Positions 59,800 to 64,000 of a DNA stretch of 64,000 bases are shown here, in pieces. Both the position numbers and the translations under genes were made by a program. The notes under the pieces are model-generated. The model had not been told where the DNA came from and ran no database searches. It was given only the letters and a program-made list of their open reading frames with translations. The stretch comes from Nepenthes gracilis (taxonomy: Eukaryota > Streptophyta > Magnoliopsida > Caryophyllales > Nepenthaceae): NCBI GenBank assembly GCA_033239525.1, contig BSYO01000014.1, positions 18,584,021 through 18,648,020 of the forward strand, read 5' to 3'. Numbering within the stretch: the stretch's first letter is position 1; the number at the start of each line of letters is the position of its first letter.

Positions 59800-60291
59800 G
59801 AACCAGCAACACTTGTATTCGTTTGCCAGGCAACATAACATATTTATATAAAACAATTACAAACCTTTATAGGAGATGAACGTACCTAATATCAGCAGAT
59901 GTGAAGTAATAAGGATGAATGACTAAAATAATTGGTCTATATTAGAAGTTGGTCCACCTAATCTCCAAGAAAGTCTGTGTTAAAAGCCTATGAATAAGAT
60001 AGTCCATCTAATCTCATATGTTATTCCTGTAATACACGTTTTTTATGTTTTGTTAATAGAATATTATATATACAATATAAACTAAAGAAAACTTAATATT
60101 TATATACCGTTAGTATTTCCATAAACGTTTGTTGAGGTCTTGGATGATATTGAAAGCTATTACGATCCGCGTCCATCCCTCCCAACAATGAAAATATAAC
60201 ACCCGTATCGTACAAGATATAATAAATCACAATAATGTTACATAACTAATGAATAATCACATAAATTATTCATCACTATGAAAAATCATAT
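59800..60291. other. Intergenic DNA
   Basis: AT-rich, nothing recognised. Confidence 0.5.
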
Positions 60292-61105
60292 TCATTCCTG
60301 ACTATTTGATGTAGAATCTCTCGGATGATCAACTTTTGCATGTTTTCTTTTTTCCAAACAATTTTTTATCCGTTTTGTTCCCTTATGCGCTTCACGACTC
60401 TTGACTCCTTTAACATTTCCATCAATGATTTCAATCATATGCAACTGTTGACCTTCATCAAAATGGACGGCCGCAAAATTCTCAACAAATTCATTAATTG
60501 CCGAAAGACCCAATTCTAGCTTCGCTCTCCCTTCTAGAGTACCACCGATTCGAAGTGTATTGTGCAAGACTGTTGACGCTACTCGCCCGGACCATGTTTG
60601 CAAGTCCTCTTCAAAACCCGTTTCTTGAGTGCTCATCTTAGAATTTATGCCTCTAGCCGTCTGCGTCCACCTTTGCATGATATATTTTTTTGGAACTTGT
60701 ATCATCTCAACAGTGGTAATCACTTTTAAGGCATGGCAATATAGTATTCCAAAAGTCTCAAATAAACAGTATCCACACTCAAATATTTCATTTGTTGGAT
60801 CACAGTATACCTTAAATGGGGTATCTTGGGCTATGGACAATACAACAGAATAAATGGGACCCCCACAAGATTGTATACGTAACCCAGGAATATCCAACAA
60901 CTCTGACTATAACTTCTTAAATATTGTTGGAGTGTAAATCTTTGCCGCTTGTTTCATTAGTGAACAAGAGTGTAGAATTAGATCGGGCATTTTTTGTCTA
61001 AACTTGTACTCCACCACTAATTCATTATACCTCTTCTTCTCCAACAGTCTATCAAAATGATTAAAAAAATGACGCATATGAAGGCTGCATCGAAGATGTC
61101 AAAGA
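60292..61105 (-). pseudogene. FAR1/FHY3-type (MULE-derived) protein, C-terminal part
   Basis: 61105-60910 reads SLHMRHFFNHFDRLLEKKRY, NELVVEYKFRQKMPDLILHS and KQAAKIYTPTIFKKL. An in-frame TAG at 60907-60909 precedes ELLDIPG, then the SWIM zinc finger ECGYCLFETFGILYCHAL at about 60790-60735 and a basic tail with KVITTVEMIQVPKKYIMQRW. FAR1-like proteins are transcription factors domesticated from Mutator transposases. The FAR1 DNA-binding and transposase core are missing: an LTR starts at 61110. The stop and truncation mark a pseudogene. Confidence 0.8.
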
Positions 61106-61109
61106 GTTG

Positions 61110-62022
61110 AGAACAAAATAAGAGTAAGAATACAATTCTCTCTAACGTTTTTCTTTTCTCACAACTCACTTCGACAACATTTCTTGCATACCCAGTATGC
61201 ATATATATACAAATTCAGCCCGGAGACCTTCTACCCAGTAGGCAGGTTGTGTGTGTGTAAAATTTGCCACCAACTCTGCCCACCAGCTTTGCTAATCGCC
61301 ACTCTGTCGGGAGGAGTTGACCTCCTTGCTAATTAGCAGTCAGCTCGAAAGTCAACTATTATTCTGAAAAGCTGCTTGCGTAGACGTCACAGATGTTATA
61401 GTTCTCAGGCATTGACAAAAGTCCTCGGACATTATTCCATGTCCTCGGACGTTGCTAGAAATTCTCGGGTGTTAATCAAAGACTTTAGTCTTCACTGCGC
61501 AAAATCCTCAATCCTTAACACTTCAAATCAGCTAACAGCATTTCGAAATTTTCATTCCGAAAATTCCATACATCCAGCCAAAAGCATACCGATAAAACAA
61601 ACCGGCCAAAATGAATACCGATAAAGCAAACCAGCCAAAATGCATACCAAAATTTCAAACCGGCCAAATCCATTCCTGGTATAACCATACCGATAATATG
61701 TGTAAACCAGCCATTTTGCCCCAATTTTGCCCCAAACTTAGCAAAATGGTGCAATCAGGCAAAATGGCGCAACTCGTGATTTTACCCCAAACCTGGCACT
61801 TTTGCATACCTAGTGGCCTTTCTCAGCCAGTCAACAAAATGTTGACCGGACTCTTTTCTCAGCCGGTCAACCTTCTGTTGACCGGTCCTTTATTTTACCT
61901 GACCGGTTATTTGCCGCAATCTTTATCAGCCGATCAACAGGATGTTGATTAGATTTTTCTCTCAATCGGTCAATCTTCTGTTAATCGGCCACTTACTTGC
62001 CCAACCGATCATTTGTTATAAA
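61110..62022 (-). mobile_element. Solo LTR-like copy, Copia family of 24.4 kb, inverted
   Basis: The reverse complement matches 63040-63890 block by block (AGAGAATTGTATTCTTA, CTACCCAGTAGGCAGG, GGTCAACTCC-like). It is rich in short diverged units of the type GGCCGGTTGGGGCAAAATGG. It cuts into the FAR1 pseudogene. Confidence 0.7.
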
Positions 62023-63039
62023 ACCTGTGCAAATCTTCCGATGACAAATCCGTTTGTTGAGTTATCAATAAGGGAGTGACCAAACCCAATAGTATTTAAT
62101 AGTAGCGTTGGAGGGTGCCAGAAGAATGTGCCAAGAAATGGAAGTTCCTTTTCCCAATAAAGTATCGTTGGACCCAAATAGTTGCAAGGATTTAGAAAAA
62201 GGTTGATATTGCTTCTCTGATCAGAGATGTGGAGTGAGTGCCCCTGCAATACGGAGGATCACAGAGAAGCTGGTGCCGAGAACATCAGTGCATAATGGTG
62301 CATAGTTAACTCGTGCATAAAATGGTTGTGTATGACGATGTCCCTTTTCATGCTTAGTTTTATGTAACCATTGGACATTGTTAGGGCTCATTGACAGTGA
62401 GGAAAATGCAGGCTGCTTCCTCAAGCACCATGGGCATTGTGCATCATACGGAGCTCATGAATAATGTTCTACATTTTCGTGCTGATTGTATGCGGGAGTT
62501 GTGGGCAAAATGGAAGGCGCAATGCTCCTGGGTGCTGCGTCAAAGCCTCCCAAAGGGTTGGCATATGGCCATTCCAGAAGAAATCAAGGACTTGTAACAT
62601 TAAGAAGCTCTCTCTGGAGTTGAGGCAGGTATATTTTAGCTGCGGCAAGAGGGTGAGTTTTTTGTGTGCTTTGTGTGGCGGTGATGTTGGGGGGTCACTT
62701 GACACGACGTGTATATGTGTAGATATCTAATTGATTGTACTATATTTGTGTTGATACCAATACTGCCGATTTCTAATTGATTGTACTATATTTGTGTTGA
62801 TACCAATACCGGCAGTAAGTGATGATGGTTTGATGGGAATTCTAGTCAGAGCTTTGCAGTAGCTAGCACACAAGGGGCATTCTAGTGGGGTCACTTTCAT
62901 GTAAAAAAATGTCGATTTAGAATATGTCAGAGTGAAATTTTCCAAAGTAAATGTCGATCAAAAAATTTCGGTGTGAAGATTGATCGGAATAAAATTTTGG
63001 ACTGAAGAGTGAAAAATGCTGGTTTGCATTTTTCAGAGC
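62023..63039. other. Spacer between inverted LTRs
   Basis: About 1 kb without an identified gene. Several medium ORFs on both strands (62016-62249, 62391-62597, 62469-62705) match nothing I know. Tandem duplication at 62726-62812. Confidence 0.5.
62726..62812 (+). repeat. 46-bp tandem duplication
   Basis: TCTAATTGATTGTACTATAT begins at 62726 and 62772, with identical continuation to CCAATAC in both. Confidence 0.95.
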
Positions 63040-64000
63040 GGCAAATGATTTGTCGGACAAACAAGAGGTCTGTCAACATAAGGTTGACCGGCTAAAAGAA
63101 AAATTGGATCAACATCCTGTTAACCAGTTGAGAAAAATTACAGTTTATTTACCGGTTGAGCTAAAAAGGCCGGTATGGTTGGCAGGAAGGCAAAATGGCT
63201 GGTTGGGGCAAATGGTCGATTGGAGCAAAATGGCCCGTTACACCAAAAGTGCCAAGTTGGGGTGAAATTGGCCGGTTGCCGCAAAGTGCCAGATTGGGGC
63301 AATTTTGCCTAGTTGTGCCAAAATACCCGATTGGGGCAAAATGACCGATTGCAATGAATTTTCGAAATGCAAGGCCAAAATGAAAAGACATAGTAGAAAA
63401 TGCCGATTTGTTTTACCGGTATGCTTTTGGTCGATTTGCTTTACCGGTATACTTTTAATTGGAATGTATGAAATTTTCAAAATGAAAATTCCAAAATGCG
63501 GTTGGCTGGTTTGAAGTATTAATGATCGAGGACTCTAAAGCAAAAGTTTGAAGACTTGGCCAATGCCTAGGGTTGGTTACTTATAACGTCTGCATGATCA
63601 GCCTTTTTTAGAAATGGAAGTCGACTCTCAGAATTGGCATCCAATTGGTTGAACAGGTCAACTCCTTCCAATAGAGTGGCGATTAGCAAAGTTGGTGGGT
63701 AGAGTTTGTGACAACTTGTAGAGTTTGTGGTAGAGTTTACACACACACAACCTACCTATTAGGTAGACAGTCTCCGAGCAAATTTTGTATATATATGTAT
63801 GTTGGGCATGCAAGCATAAAGTGTAGAAGAGAGTAATGAGAAAAGAAAAATATAAGAGAGAATTGTATTCTTATTCTTATTTTATTCTCAACTTTTCTAA
63901 AAAGTTTCTGTAACCAAAGGGGTTTCTATAACAATTTTTATATAGTAAATTTTGTTTATAAATTAAATATTTCATAATTTTTTTCTCTTATTTTAAAAAA
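63040..64000 (+). mobile_element. LTR-like copy, + orientation, cut by window end
   Basis: Same family as 61110-62022 and the LTRs of the 24.4-31.6 kb Copia element (TATGTTGGGCATG, AGAGTGGCGATTAGCAAAGT). It continues beyond the window, so solo LTR versus 5' LTR of a full element cannot be decided. Confidence 0.7.

Noticed and set aside
1..64000. CRISPR arrays, rRNA, tRNA or bacterial operons
   Set aside because: None seen; repeats are microsatellites, tandem duplications and LTRs, and gene structure is eukaryotic. A tRNA scan was not possible here.

Overview
The window is nuclear DNA from a flowering plant, almost certainly a eudicot. It has split genes with GT-AG introns and plant-specific families (a phytocyanin, a FAR1-like transposase relative, an mTERF protein), and many decayed LTR retrotransposons with a CACTA transposon, lying in AT-rich intergenic DNA. 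Roughly two thirds of it is transposon-derived. No prokaryotic, organellar, CRISPR, rRNA or convincing tRNA feature was seen.

Three host genes look intact. (1) An ABHD17-type alpha/beta hydrolase, five exons, + strand, 5368-8552, with its catalytic triad. (2) The mitochondrial M76 metalloprotease ATP23, five exons, - strand, 22873-9694. All five exons join in frame to 196 residues, but the last intron is about 11.1 kb because a 9.5-kb Tat-lineage Ty3/gypsy element (10531-20013) sits in it on the same strand. (3) A GPI-anchored early-nodulin-like phytocyanin, two exons, + strand, 32660-33263, lacking two of the four usual copper ligands. Genes 1 and 2 converge.

Transposon layout: Tat-like LTR remnant (1-2370); Tat element with an antisense extra ORF and a deletion fusing the second RNase H to the tail of integrase (10531-20013); Copia element (24381-31626) split by a 2.2-kb LTR-like insertion with a 5-bp duplication (27212-29404); CACTA TNP2 transposase remnant (36.83-38.53 kb); gag-only Copia element (38.64-41.83 kb); CACTA-like terminus (44.93-45.12 kb); LTR element (47.39-52.86 kb) carrying a kinase fragment and a cytochrome c1 fragment and itself holding a 1.15-kb solo LTR with perfect GAACC duplications; long-TIR MITE (54322-55031); Copia gag plus one LTR (56.99-58.74 kb); two inverted copies of one LTR family (61.1-62.0 and 63.0-64.0 kb).

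Broken host-derived copies: mTERF (42.3-43.0 kb), receptor kinase (47.8-48.4 kb), cytochrome c1 (50.1-50.5 kb), exportin-1 exons (59.45-59.79 kb), FAR1-like (60.3-61.1 kb), LINE zinc-binding fragment (35.4-35.8 kb).

The strangest structure is an interleaved or collage pattern at 38.57-41.8 kb and 55.1-56.95 kb. Short collinear blocks of one nearby sequence (TNP2 transposase; Copia LTR; exportin flank) alternate with blocks of an unrelated one (Copia gag element; AAT microsatellite; Copia gag). It is either a consensus or assembly artefact or repeated template switching, and should be settled before anything in those two stretches is interpreted.
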